Below are positions 1 through 12,288 of a DNA stretch of 64,000 bases, piece by piece. The notes beneath the pieces were generated by a model. The model did not search any database. It worked only from the letters and a program-made list of their open reading frames with translations, and was not told where the DNA came from. The first letter of the stretch is position 1, and each line of letters opens with the position of its first letter. The translations under genes were made by a program, and so were the position numbers. This DNA comes from Hansfordia pulvinata (lineage: Eukaryota > Ascomycota > Sordariomycetes > Xylariales): assembly GCA_006538405.1 (NCBI GenBank), contig BJKQ01000014.1, positions 806,001-870,000 of the forward strand, written 5' to 3'.

Positions 1-170
1 AACTTCTTCGTAAGGCACGTCAGGCCCTCCGCGCACTGCTTGTCCGCCTTGCCCGAGTTGCAGCACTGGCCCTGCTGCGCCTCCGCGCGCGGGGCCAGGC
101 CAGCAGCCGTTGCCAGGCTCGCCTGGGCGGCGAGGGACACGGCGGCCAGGAGGAACCCGGCGGACACCAT
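1..170 (-). CDS. Small secreted cysteine-rich protein, partial (C-terminus off window)
   Basis: The first 56 codons of a gene that runs off the left edge. The product starts MVSAGFLLAAVSLAAQA, a clear signal peptide (short polar start, hydrophobic core, Ala-rich cleavage region). A short mature stretch follows with closely spaced cysteines (QCCNSG..., QCAEGLTC...), as in small disulfide-rich secreted proteins of ascomycetes. A Cys-Cys pair is also seen in hydrophobins, but too little is visible to assign that family. The ATG at 168-170 is chosen because it directly precedes the hydrophobic core. Function unknown; extracellular location is inferred from the signal peptide. A splice site just beyond the edge cannot be excluded. 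Confidence 0.6.
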   Translation of the reverse strand, partial: MVSAGFLLAAVSLAAQASLATAAGLAPRAEAQQGQCCNSGKADKQCAEGLTCLTKK

Positions 171-1101
171 TCTTTTCTTTCTTTCTTTTCCTAACACTCT
201 TTTTCTTGATGTGCAGAAACCGGGGAAAAATAGGACTTGATTCTGGAGGGAAAAAAATGGAAAGTGTAAAGAAAGATTCAAGTGGTGGTTGTCCGCGGAT
301 ACCACACAAAAGATGCGATTGCTGGTGAGGTATGGACGAGAGAGCCCACGTACCGGGTCCTTTGGTGACTTGGCGCCCAGCGAGGCCGGCTTAAGTATGC
401 GCAGCGCCCGTGGCGAAACATGACCGACGTTCAATCGCATGATACATCCTCCGTCCGGGTAGCCGGCCAACGACATCGGCCAGCTTAACGTGATCCCTTT
501 GCTTAGAAAGAATGGATCCAACTAGCCGGCGCAGCGCTTGGTGCTTGGTCGCCGACTCGCCGCCACACATAGTGGCTCATCGCCGACACCTATACTGGAT
601 TATCGCCACTCTGGTCCCCGAACCTCTGATCGGCCCAACTATAATTAGACTGCAAGGCGAGACGGCAAAGAAGCACTCGGTGGATGACGATCGAGGTGGG
701 CAAGGTTTATGGGTAAATGATTCTATGATGGGTCTTTTCTCTATATACAGCCAGACGGGAGCTCCTCCGGGCGTCTCGCGCGTTGGAGATACGCCCCCGG
801 ATCCTGGCCCCCGATACATATTATGGTAGATGGTGTAGGTGACGTCGACTCATGACTGGGTTTCGCTATGTGAACCCTTCCTCGCTAATAAAAACAGTAA
901 ATAGCAAAGCACTTCATGGTGCCGACTGGGTACTTTTCGGGACAGTAGTATGGTCCTAGCGATTCGGCCACACCCGACCAGCTTCGCGCCATCTCAAAAC
1001 GAGCCTGTTTGTCGCCTGCCCGTCCTGGACCTGGCAAGAGGTCTTGCCGGTGCCAGTGACTCGATCCGGAGCCATGCATCAGGACCGGTCAAACCGGCTC
1101 A
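171..1101. other. Intergenic spacer
   Basis: Lies between the 5' end of the secreted protein gene and the 3' end of the channel gene, so it must hold the promoter of the former and the terminator of the latter. The stretch next to the secreted protein start is T/C-rich on the + strand. The short open frames inside have no recognisable domain or splice structure. No RNA gene seen. Confidence 0.6.
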
Positions 1102-4100
1102 TTAGTTCTTTCGCCCGCGGGAGCTGCGGAAGTAGTCGTACTGCATCGGGTCGTGGTCGGGCGAAGCCATGTCGTCTTCCTGCGGTAAACCGCCGTAGCC
1201 TCGAGGGCCGCCTCCAAGCATGCCCGGGGCCCGGGGAGCACGGTCCTGACTCCGCTCTCTCGACCCAGGAGTCGCTGCCATTGGCATCGATGCCGCATTG
1301 TGCACCAGGTTCGAGCTGCTCTCGTTGCCCTGCCCATACAAGGGGCTTCGAGACCTGTAGCCCTCCGGAGCCGCCCCAAAGGGGCTCAGTGGTCCCGGGC
1401 TGGCGGTCCTGCCGAAGCCCGGGCTGCCTCCCCGAGGTGGCAGTCCCGGGCTGCCGGGTTGCGAGCCACGGTCGCTTCCGTTCCACGTGCTTCCCCCAGG
1501 TGTGTCGGGACGCATCGCATCGATAGGCCGGCCATAGATGTCTCCGCCGCCGTGCTCAGAGGCAAACTCGGGTCGGTTCTTGTAGTACTCAAAGTCGAGC
1601 TTGTTCTCCGACACAATCTCGAACCCGGAGAGGCCGGATGACTTGCCAGGACGACCAGCGTGCATGGAGTTGAGGACATAGGCATCCGAGTAGCCAGAGG
1701 TGGACATGACGTCGCCCGAGTCGGCATCGCGCCCATCCGTCAAGCGGCCCTTGTAGATGGACGCGAGGATGTTCTGGGCCTTGGCGTGAACCATGGGGGT
1801 GATCAGAGGCTTGTAGAGCGCGGGGTGGCCGAAGCGAGACGCAAGCCTGTTGTCCTTGGCATACGGGTCTTTCTGCAGAGCGCCCTCCGTCTTGCGAATG
1901 TTGCGGGTGGAGTAGAAACGGATCTTGTGGTCGAAAGCCCGAGAACAGTAGATCTTGAAGAGGATCATGATGATGGGAAGCGGCACTACGGCAAAGGCCT
2001 GCATGTGAGTGCCGTCGCCGCGAGTCCAAACGGTCAAGAAGATGACGAGATTCGAGAGAATCGTGGCAAAGACCAGGCGGTTGAACAGAAGACGCCAGAA
2101 CAGCCCTCCAGACTCAGTCTTGGTCACAAAGACGTACATGAGGAGGTACTTCTTGATCCAGACGTCGAGGGCGAAAAAGAGGGCGGCAGCGGCCAGCACC
2201 AGGGGCTGAACGCCGGAAAAGCAGAAGGCGACCGTGGCGTAGAACAGATAGTAGTTGTAGTAGCTCGCGTAGTCGAACGCCGGCGGGGCGGTCAGTTCAA
2301 TCATCTCTCGGGGAGTCGGGCTGCCCATTTTGCGCATGAAGAACTTCCAGATCAAAGTCCACAGCTGGGCCAGGTCGATGGCCGAGCCCAGGTTCCTCTG
2401 CAGAAGCCAGGTGACCCAGTAGGGCGAGATATCACACAGGGCGACAAAGAGAACCTGGAGGTAATTCTGCTTGAAGATGGCCTGCCCCGCATCGGTACCC
2501 TTGGAGGTGTCGCTGATGATGGAGGCCACAAAGCCCCAGATCGAGCTGAAGAACGAGAAGATGATCAGGTTGTTGAAGACAAAGAACGCGAAGAGCTTGG
2601 CCACGACGTGGCGCTCGCGGCCCGTCTTGGTGCGGTCGCCAGCCCTAATGGAAAGACGACGGAAAATGATGGGCAGAATGAGGTAGATGAGCGACATCAG
2701 GCCGGGAGCGACCACACCCTGAACAATGGACCAGAATGCCGTGTTGGCCGCGAGGGAATCTTGGAAGCCCTTCCACACGAGGCCCAGGTTGGTCAAGTTG
2801 ACCAAGAAGACGGTGATGAAGATGTTGGGCACAATCCAAACCGCCGTCAGCAGGACGATCCACAGGTTGTTCAAGAAACGGCGCCACGCGCGGGCGGCGG
2901 GGCTCAAAGCCATGTTGTCCCAGATGATATCATTCGGCCGAGGGGCCAAGGTGACGGTGGCGCCTTCGGGCTTCTGTTTGCGCAGCGTGTACGCGATGCT
3001 GTGCGTCTCGGCAATGTCGTCGTAACTGGCAAATCCGTATGGCTGGCTGCTGCGTTTGTCCACGTTCAAACGGGCCTCTTTGATCTCCGTCTCGAGCTCG
3101 CGGATTCTCTGCGTCAGGTATTCGATCGCGTCGACCTTCTGACCCGCCGGATAGGTGCTGAAGGATGGATCCTGCTTGGAGGGGCGACACATGGGGCGGC
3201 CAGCCGGCAGGTTCTGGGGGTCTTTGAGGTACTTGGCCAACACCTTCTCCAATTGGCGAACGGATTTGTCGTGCTGGCTGATGAGGGTAGGGAGGTGCTT
3301 GACGTTGCGCGCTATGGCGGTGCGGGCGAACGAAGAATCGGGAATGACTTTGTCGATCAAGCGGGCAATACCTTCGTCGCTGGCTTTGTCTTTGGGTATG
3401 TCGTTCAGCTGCACTCATGTTAGCATGAACATCATTGCCGACACGGCGCAGTCGCCTGCCACGACAGAGCGTAGGGCGAATCTCACCATGAGGGTTCGAG
3501 CGTGCAGACTGCGCTGGTAGTCCTCGCTCGTGAAGTAGCTCTGGCGGAGAGCCAGAACCTTGCGATAATTCCACCACAGCCAGCCGCAGATTATAGCATT
3601 AAATATGTAGCCAACAATGACAATGCCCCAAAGAGCCTTGTCCCACACGTTCTGCGGCGTGGTCTTCATAAACCAGTCGACTTGGCCGCCGACATCCGCC
3701 ATGTTGGTCATGTAGATGGGAATGAGGATGCCACATCCAACAACGGCCATGGACAGCAGAATATTGCGGCACATGATGGTGAAGCGCATGAAAATGGCAG
3801 CATCGAGGCCGGCGTACTGCACAATATCCTTTTCCGTCACCCTCCACAGTGGCATGATCCAGGCGTGGTAGCCTTTGCCGATTGGGGGTGGCGCGTGTCT
3901 CTCGTCGGCATGCTTGAGTTTGGGCGCGTAAACGACTGTGTTGTGTGGGCGCATTAAAGAGAAGGCGATGGCGATGAAGGCCGAGAAGCCGACGCCCGTG
4001 GCCAAGGCGGACCATATGGCACCGCCATTGAGCTATGATTCAAGACAGTGTCAGCCAGAGGATCCTGAAGCGGCGAGCCCGGGAAGCCGGAGCTCCGGTG

Positions 4101-4250
4101 ACGGTCACAGATGTGGGCATCCAGGGGAAAGAAGCAGGGCCGTACCGTTTGCTTGAAAGGGTTGGAAAGCAACTCGAGCAGCTCCTGGCCAGTATCAGGC
4201 GCCTGCCTCGCAGCCAGGCGGGCGGCGACCAGGCGTATCGTGTTTTCCAT
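1102..4250 (-). CDS. CSC1/OSCA-type (DUF221, RSN1/Phm7 family) membrane channel
   Basis: Three exons on the minus strand: 4146-4250, 3487-4032 and 1102-3408, giving about 985 residues. Introns are 113 and 78 nt, with GTACGG...ATAG and GTGAGA...GCAG ends. Splicing restores the conserved joins FKQT|LNGGAIWSAL and HARTLM|LNDIPKDKA, the latter being the start of the cytosolic domain. Order: short N-terminus, first transmembrane helix (LATGVGFSAFIAIAF), two more helices around residues 100-185, the cytosolic domain with its typical DIPKD start, then a 7-helix channel block (from NLWIVLLTAVWIVPN to FAVVPLPIIMILF), then a roughly 200-residue Pro/Gly/Ser-rich tail. Family members are osmosensitive or mechanosensitive cation channels or scramblase-like proteins; ion specificity is inference. 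The start is the first ATG in a good context (CGCCATGG). No frame breaks. Confidence 0.88.
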
Positions 4251-7200
4251 GGCGAAGACGGTTCGGCAGATGCGATTCAAATCGGGGCCAAGGGAGAGCC
4301 GCCCTGGCGGAGGCTACTGGCCCAGCAAGACACAGCAGCGCAGGGCGGAGGGGGGCAAGGCGCGGTTGACGATCGGGTGGAAGCCGGTGCAGGTTCCGCG
4401 ATCGGGGGCGACGAAGCCGAAGCGGCGACGGAATGGAAAGGAGACCGAACGAGAGTCAAGCACAGGACGTTGGTTGAGGGCGTCGGTGCAGGCGTCGGGG
4501 CAGCCTTTGACAGGCCTTTGGCAAGGCCGGGGGCCGCAGGCGGCGTAGTGAAGAAAGCTCGAGTCGGGAGTTGCGGGATCGGCAGAGCTAGAGCGAGAGT
4601 GCAGGGCGGGCGGCGGACTGGGGGTCACCAAGATGGCGGCGAACGAGGGAGGAAAGCGAGTGGATGGCGGCCGGTCCGCGGTCGTCGGTCGTTGGTGTTG
4701 TGTCTACGATGTTGTTGGGATCTGGAGGGAAAAAGAAACCGAAGAGAACGTTTTCTCAGGCGGCAAAGAGACGGGAGGGACGGCCGGGGGTGTTGGCCAG
4801 GGCAGACAGAGCCAAGTGGCGAGCGGTTACCACTATTGATGAACGAATGGGTGTACTCGTATTGGATGCGTGAGAGAGCGGCCGTGTTGGCCCTGTTTAA
4901 TGGGCCGGACCCGACTGGCCTCGACTTGCGCTCGCGGGCGGTTGGCCACTAGGTAACGGGACACGGCTCTGGAGAGACATCCATGTACCTCGAAGTACGA
5001 GCGCGAGGGGCAGAGCGTGCGCCGCGATAGGCGAGGCTGCTTGCGCGTACATGTATGGCACGGTACCGGCACCGCGCGGCAGCGGCTAACGGCGCGCAAA
5101 CCTGTGGACTCGGGGCTGCCAAGGTACCAAAGGTACCTCCATGGATGTGCGACACGCCTGGTCCAAGGATATCCCGTCCGGCCTCGACTTCGGGCGTGTA
5201 CACTGCAGGCCTTTGTTCTTGGGTGTACCTTTTGCCATGATGTTCATGCCGGCAGTAGGTACTCACTCGGGTGCGGTATGTGCCTACACCATGGTAGCAA
5301 GGATACATGTAGTCCTGACCTGCCATGGGAGCCGATGACCTGCAGGTTCGCTGTATGTGCCCGTACGGCGGGCAACCTGCCGCTCGCTGCAGAGTACCCG
5401 CCGGTGCCGCGGTGCTATTGCGCGGTGCCCCGTACTGGGCCGCTCCCGTGCCCGTACCCGTACCCGTACCGGAGCGACGGCTGCTCATAATCAGTGTTCT
5501 GCTTTGTGGGGCAAGCAACACTCAGGCCAGTCCAGCAACGCGGCTAGCGGTGCTGGCTGCGCGGTACCTAAAGGCTTGTGGGTGCAGTATTCGAGTAAGC
5601 TTACCAGACGCAGGCGTGGCGGGCATGCAATCATCGTTGTCAAGAAAGACCATGATTCTTTCAGGAGTCCCCCTGTGCCTCAATCATACACTGATTCGGA
5701 GCAACGCGCCTCATGAGAGGTGGGGCGGGCAGAGCAAGAAAGAAAAGAGCCGGGGCGCAGGTGGCAGCTTCAGAGAAAGAAAAAAAAAAAGAAAAGTAAA
5801 GAAAAGCGGGCCTGGACGTGGAATACGAGACAGTGCGGTGGGCCCACGCCGCTGGGTGCTAATAATAACCTGTCCAAGTTAAGTAGATCTGCCGATGCGT
5901 TTGTCTGGCTCGGTTGGTACGTACGCAAGCCCGTCCTGATAGGTGAAGGAAGAGAGCTTTCTGTGGTGAGTCGGGTTGAACTAACACACAGACAGACAGG
6001 GAAGCATACAGGCCAGCACCGGGCTGGAAGGGGAAAGAAAGCTTAGCAAAGCAGAGACCAAGCGTCATTTTCAAGATCCGACTTACAGCGGCCCGACGAT
6101 GCAGCAGACGAGCGAATACCTAAGGTGAGTAAGGTACCTACTTTACTCGTAGAAGACGAGAAGAGATGCTTGTGCCTTTCTCCTCGAGGGGGCGCGCTAA
6201 TAAATCGCGATAAAGATCATCAAGTCTCGCGTCGCATCGAAAGATAAAGGATGTGGGGCCTACGAGTACAGTGATGTGCTCTGGACACCTAGGTACCTGC
6301 TTGTAAGCTGGGCACAAACAGTACTGTGAGTACTGTACCAATGCAGCAAAGAGCCCTTTATGGGGCCAGTTTGCAGCCAGCAAACCGAACCCAAGTGCCG
6401 TGGGGATATTTTCAAGGGCTTCAGATACACTGACTACCTAGTACCTGCTTCGGATTCATCTCTCTTCTTTTGTCGTTGCGATCGTTGAGATTGGGTCGAC
6501 TCGACTGGTGGCCCCTGCAGTCCCAATTTCAGTGTGTGGCTGTGTCGCCTCCGCTTGGGGTTCTTCAGGCGTGCCCATGGATCCGGAGGCACGGGGTAAG
6601 CGACGCTGTACTCGTAGTCCGTATAGTGGAGACGATTCCAGTGTCGAAGGGAGTTGCTGTTGCTGTGGTCCAACGAGCACTTACGCGTATGAAGGTGACC
6701 TGATTACATGGATTAGTGTTACCTGTCCACCATATTGCTGCATTGGCTTACAGGTATGCAACAGTAACCAAGGCCGTCGGTTCGTTTGGGCGGCAGCTTC
6801 CAAGGAGAGCTCTGTTGGGTACCGGATACCGAAGAGAGTAACTGTACATGAAATCCGCCCCTTCGAGTGCCTACATGTACCTACCTACCAGGTATCTGGA
6901 AACCTGTAAATCGTGAAATCTTTGCGGTGCCTGTTCTTCCAGTCGCTCTTTCTCTGGCAGGGCAGACCGTTCCTGCCGCGTCTGCTGCTTCTGCCCCTGC
7001 CGGATTTGGCCGTCGACCCAGCACGATTTCCACGGACGGACGCGATCATCCCTTTGACTTGCATCACTCGCATTCATGCACCCACCGGCACCCCTGCCCA
7101 GTCCCTCGGGGTCCCCACGAGCCAGCCCTCTTCAATTCATGCCTCTACCTTGGGTGCCACGGTGCTTCGTTGTCTTGTGCCTGTCGTCGCGTGGGTTGAT

Positions 7201-9004
7201 CATCCCGTCTCCTCGATCCCTCCCCGGCGCCCTCATACGTCACCCGCGCCCGGCACGCGGTCCTCGCTCGCGGCAGCAGCCTCCAGCTCTACAGGCGGGG
7301 CCAGAGTGTCACGGTCCCGACCCGGGCCTCGCATCGACGCCCTACTCATAGACGCCGCCGAGAATCCGACAGAAAGGCCTGCCACCACCTGCCTGCGAGT
7401 TTCTACGGAAGAAACGCCGCCCGCCCGATCCCATTCGCCCAGTCCCGAGTCGAGTCTGCCTCTGCCCACCGGCTCCACCCCAACCGCTCCACCGCAGAGG
7501 CGCTATTTTTGACACCACCACGGTCCAGACCCTGTCAAGAGTCCAGAATACGAACTCTGGCCCTGCTGGCTGTCCACGCGAGACGCTCCATGCCAGCCTA
7601 GGTACCCCATACAGCCAGCATCGTCACAGATTCTCTACCGAGTCCAGGGCCAACCGGCCGTCTCGTGCGCCGCCCCCGTTGAGCGGCATGATGCAAACAC
7701 ATGAGCATCCACGCTGGGCACCCATGCTGCCTTACCCCAGAGTCCCGTGCAAGCCCCCGCGCGTCTTTGAGGTCGACAGATGACGTGCGTTGCGCGTTTG
7801 CGCCACCTGTCGAACCAAAGAAGTTCTGTGGGTAGCTGGGGCCAAGTCAGGCTTCCCCTATTCTCATCTCAAACCGACGCTGAGAGCTGTCGGTCGTTTC
7901 TTTGGTGGGGCAACCGGAACACCGCAACGTGACCCCCGATGGTTTCGTGGGTGCCAGCCGGCTTGATCGGGATCGTTCTTCGCGCAACCAGGATGTGGCT
8001 GGGCGTTGGTGCTGCGGCGGCAGCAAGGAGCCTTCGCCGGTGTGTTCCCTACGCGGTCGCTCGCAAGATCGCGCGCTACTCCCACATACGAGTAGAGTAG
8101 TAGCTGGTAGGGCGTCAGCCTCAAATCCGCAAGGAGACATGTTGCCCATGTTGGGACCCTGGCTGCCGTAGCGCCGGCGCAGCCAGATGCATTCTTGGGG
8201 CTCCCGTGAGGCGCCGGCAAATGTCGAGCCCGAGCCATCCTCGTTGGCCAGGTCGCACGCCTACCGTCCGTGCCGCCCAAGCGCTTGCCATTTCACCTCA
8301 CCTGGCGTCGCCCCCACTCCACAGCTGAGCACGGCAAGCCACAACAGGCCCGCCCGTGGAATTGCGTGGATGGAACGTTGTTTCGGTTCGAAGGCTGAGT
8401 GAGGGCCCGAATGCTGCGCACGCAACGAGCGCCACCATCCTTTGGTTTTGTGTGCCGGCCGCTGTGGGGTAGAGAGGGCGCGTGGGTGAGAACCATTCCA
8501 CCGGGAGGGAGGCTGTGCTCAAGCTCATGCTCATGCATGGGGGTTTGTATTTGCTGACAGCCAAGCCAGGAAAGGGAGGGCTGGCGTTCGCCGTTCGCCG
8601 TGCGCGACCAGCATCCTGGGGTGGAGTAGGATCCCGGGCTGCGGCGTCGTCGTGGTGGCTGCCGCTCCGTCCGCCAACCTCGGGCTTCCGTTCGGTTCCG
8701 TCCCGTCCCGCATGAAACAGCGTGAAACGTACGTGAATGTATATCAGGGAAAAGCCGAATTCCCAGGCAGACTCGGTTTACTCGCCGCGATGTCTTTGCA
8801 GCGATGATCAGGCCCGGGCCTGGTGAGGAAGACCCAGCGTGCCCCATTTACATGAAAGTCGAACTGCGCCCTGGTCAGCGGAGGGGAGGCCATGTTCGGA
8901 ACGCTCTCGTCCCCATGCGACAGATGCAACGGGCTACACTGTAAGGTGCCAGGGCCGTGTGCTTTGGAGTGAATTAATCTCTTCATCTCTTCGAGAGCCT
9001 CTAA
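4251..9004. other. Long intergenic region, no supported gene
   Basis: Nearly 5 kb without a convincing gene. Frames here lack family motifs and show no splice-consistent continuations. It holds many copies of short dispersed words (GGTACC, TACCTAGGTACCT-like, TACTCGTA/TACGAGTA), a CCCGTA hexamer run near 5447-5472 and an A-rich tract near 5780. From about 6930 to 7520 the + strand is pyrimidine-rich, resembling the 5' leader of a fungal gene, but no coding exon follows. It contains the promoter of the CSC1-like gene at its left end. An unannotated non-coding transcript is possible but not shown. Confidence 0.5.
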
Positions 9005-9534
9005 CTAAGAGACCTTGGAATTGGCGATAAGTTCAAGCAGGGCGAGCTCTGTGTCGCGGGGCATTGCATCTCTTATAGACTGGTCGCACTGGGCCGTCCA
9101 CCATGACTGAGCGGGGCCGCGGAGGAGGGTGTTGGAGTTGGTACGGATAGCTCTGGCTCTTGCTTCATGCTTGCAGTGCTGACGGACCGAGTCAGCGAAG
9201 AGATGGACGTTGCGGTGATAGGCGTCGCCGCCGCGATGGACAAACTCTTCCAATGGTGTAAGCCTTTTGTCCTCTTCATCGTAGCCGGCGCGATAACCAG
9301 ACGCTGGTAACAAACCTCGTGGTGCGGGGGCGGCAAGGCTTTCTGCTCTGTCTTCGGCGCTGGGCCGGCGTAGCTGAGAGATGGGCGTCTCTCCAGCAGG
9401 ACTTTCTCGCGGTGAATGCGTTGTCGCTGGACGAGAGAGAGAGAGAGAGAGAGAGAGGAGGAGGAAGATGCCTGGTCGGGCTGGACAGCCTGCTCCCGCA
9501 TGGAGGGGTCGGGGGCGTTGGGAACGAAGCTCAT
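9005..9534 (-). pseudogene. Gag/capsid-like retroelement-type fragment
   Basis: A minus-strand frame ending at 9005 carries YHRNVHLFADSVRQH, then RAIRTNSNTLLRGPAQSWW. This is the layout of gag-like capsid domains found in many fungal retroelement-derived proteins (Y/H-x-N-x-x-x-F-A-D, then L-x-G-x-A-x-x-W). A frame starting at ATG 9534 (MSFVPNAPDPSMREQ) leads into it but needs a one-base frame change near 9320-9335, at a run of C. It then stops soon after the LRGPAQSWW motif, so no protease, RT or integrase is present here. Part of the Ser/Leu stretch is encoded by a GA dinucleotide run near 9430-9456. Either a truncated retroelement relic or a small domesticated gag-like gene. The family assignment is by motif resemblance only. 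Confidence 0.45.
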
Positions 9535-10025
9535 GTGGTGGGATGAGCCATTGAAGCCTGCGTCACGGCCGAGCACTCGGAATCCGACTACCGACAGCGA
9601 TCTCTCCGATGCACCGCCGGCCGACCGACGCCCCCCGACAGGACGGAGCAACCGAAGAATACGGCCGCGAGCGACAACGCGAACCGAGGGGCAAAAGACT
9701 CGATGCAGATGAAAAAGATGAAATCTTCCAAAACAAAAACCAAGCCCCGAAAGGGACAAGAAAGGCTCCGGCGGCTCATCTCCTACCGCCGCATCTCCTA
9801 TTACCCCCCACGGCTCGCAACGCGCAGCGGCTCAACCTACGCCACGGCGCGGTTTCGTGAACAGCAGCCGGAACGGCATCGATAGTATGATAAGTCTGTC
9901 GACCAAACCGCGCAAGGTCAGAGACGACGCGGGCACCGGGTGTACCGCTGTGCTCAACTCGAAGCTCATCAGGGCGCGTTCATTCAAAATTCCAGTGTCT
10001 TATTTCACGGACCGGCATGCTCTCA

Positions 10026-10044
10026 GGGGGGGGGGGGGGGGGGG
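10026..10044. repeat. Poly-G tract (19 G)
   Basis: Uninterrupted run of 19 G on the + strand. Such a run can fold as a G-quadruplex, and its length is unreliable in most sequencing data. Confidence 0.9.
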
Positions 10045-11243
10045 CTCACAGAATGGCTTCTCGTACGTCCAGACCATATCCGAATGCAGTACACGGCTAT
10101 CACAAGGGCACATGCCCATGGCGTGCCCTTTCAGAGCTGATCGGATGAAAGAAGAAGGGGAACGCAGCACGCCGAAGCCAGCCCATATCGCCGTCTGTCT
10201 TGCCGCCTTGTGGAATATAACGCAGCTCGTTGCTCCGGTTCCGCAGCGCGTCAACCCGATCCCGTCTAGGTACCTTTGTTGGTGGGAGAAATCACGGTTC
10301 TCCCCTCCTCCGATGATCCTCCTTGACAATGGAGAATACCGCTGGTTTATAGGAGCTTTTTTTCTCGCCGTCTGCGTTTCGTCTGCTGCGGAACGTTTCT
10401 TTGAAGTGATAGTAAGTGGTCTTTTGAGCCAGACTTACGATGCGGAGAGACTGGGACTGGTGGTTTCTGTTATGCCGGATTGCTAACGCAGACCGGTCCG
10501 CTGTAGCAGTGGTGTCGCTTACGCCTTGAGGGCCAGGTCGTACTGTTCTGAGCCGCTGCCGAGCCATGGCGGGGGTGTATCTATCTGATGGGACACGAGA
10601 GGTGAAGAGGAGGGTGTCTATCCTTATGCCCGACCGCACAGCTCGGGGACGAGAGATGGCTCCCTCTGCTGATGCTCCTTAGTGACAGGGGGGGAGGGCG
10701 GAATATTTTCCCTGTCGGGCTGCGATATGCCGGCGCCAGGAAGGACGGCAGAGATGGGGGCAGTCTACACAAGCACTGGCCACATTTCACGGGGAACACG
10801 GAACGAGCATCACGAACAAAACACTCTCACGCGACGCGGAAACCAGGACATCGATGGAGGGGGGGAAGGGGGCAGGCGTGGAGTGTCCACTTGCCAAAGG
10901 AGTATATATTTACACACAGATAAAATAATGATTGAATACTAGAAGGGGTATTTTGTTTTCACATGTTCTCATTACCAAAGAGAGAAGAAAAAAAAGAGGC
11001 CCCCTCCCGCCAACGCCAAGCAAGTGGGCATCATTCTCTCTCTCTTTTTTTTTTTTTCGTCCAGGTGCGCCAGCTCTGCTCTCCACGCCAACAGGAGTGA
11101 CGGGTCTCGAGAGAAAAAAAGAGAGAGAAAGAAAAGAAGTAAAAAGGACGGATTGGCCCCCATGTGAGAAGGGATGTTGGAAGCACGCGAGGCGTCAACG
11201 TCGCCCATCATCCCCCACCGGCTGCCCGCCCATCCGGCGCGAA

Positions 11244-11265
11244 GGGGGGGGGGGGGGGGGGGGGG
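11244..11265. repeat. Poly-G tract (22 G)
   Basis: Uninterrupted run of 22 G, followed by GTGGGG and CGGGCGGGCGGG. Another 17-G run lies at 11384-11400. Together they form a G-rich block of about 160 bp with strong quadruplex potential. Confidence 0.9.
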
Positions 11266-12288
11266 TGGGGCGGGCGGGCGGGATCTGCCGCAGCGCGCTG
11301 GACTGGTTCGGCTGGTCGGGCTGCTGGGATGGAAGGGCAGGTCGTTCGAGTACAGGGGAAAGGAAGAGAGGAGCGGCAGCAGAGGGGGGGGGGGGGGGGG
11401 CGAGTGAGAAAAGGGGGGTTTCGAAAGCGACAAGACGAAAAACGTCGAGAGTGATGAAAATGATTTTCGAATTGCGGCCGCCGTCTCTTTCCTCACGGGC
11501 GAGCGAGAGAAGAGTACATGGCAATAGAAGAGAAGAAGCTTTTGGACCATCCAACTTCCCCCGCCGAGATGTACGGAGACGACCGGGCGAGCTCGAGGAA
11601 AGCTGGGAAAGGAAGCTGGAAGAAGTTGGGGAAATGAACAAGTAGTGAGAAGAGGATTAAAAGAAACAAGGAGACAGGAAATCCCGTGCCGGTTGGCGGT
11701 GTTCTTGGCGACGACGGCAGCTGAGCGTGCGCGTGTGGGTGCATTGGTGCGTTGGTGTGAGTGGTGTAAGAATGAGAAGATGGGAAAAAAGGGGTTTCCC
11801 GGGGGAGATGGGATGAACCTGGAAGTGGCGGGCGCGTGTCATGCATGGGTCGTCCCCCCGTCTCTCCTGGCTGGCTTTCGAAGAAAACATGCCCCCTTCT
11901 TTTCGTCCCCTTTAGGGCCCCCTGTTCGTCGCTTGTACCGTAGTCGTCGTGGTGTTTTGCCGGTGTCCTGCCTGGGGGAAAATGGCCGAGTGCCTCTGGC
12001 TTTTTCAACACCTTGCTCGTGTTTCATTCAAACACATCGTGGCTCGTTCCGACCACCCGTTGGCTGCCATCCCTTTCCCCCCTTTTCCTTTCCTCTTCTT
12101 CTTCTCAATTTCCTTCTTTTTCATGAGAGAGAGAACAAAAGGCCCGGTCCTCCAAACACTCCGGTAAAGAACGCTCGTGTATCAGGCAGAAAGGCAGGGG
12201 AGAGAAAAAAAAAAATAACGAATATTCTTTTCAAGAAAGAAGAGAGAACGAGAGAGAGACAGACACAAACAGAGAGAGGAAGGGCTCT

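Larger units (their letters stand above)
9535..12288. other. Intergenic region with poly-G tracts and purine/pyrimidine runs
   Basis: No gene supported. Contains three long G runs (10026-10044, 11244-11265, 11384-11400), a T run near 11046-11057 and AG/GAA-rich stretches between 10970 and 12280. Open frames here translate to Gly/Arg/Ser low-complexity sequence without domains. The right end is the 3' flank of the peroxidase gene. Confidence 0.55.

Noticed and set aside
1660..3423. 587-codon open frame on the + strand
   Set aside because: It is the antisense shadow of the CSC1-like channel gene, whose minus-strand translation has transmembrane helices and family motifs. GC-rich codon use opens the opposite strand.
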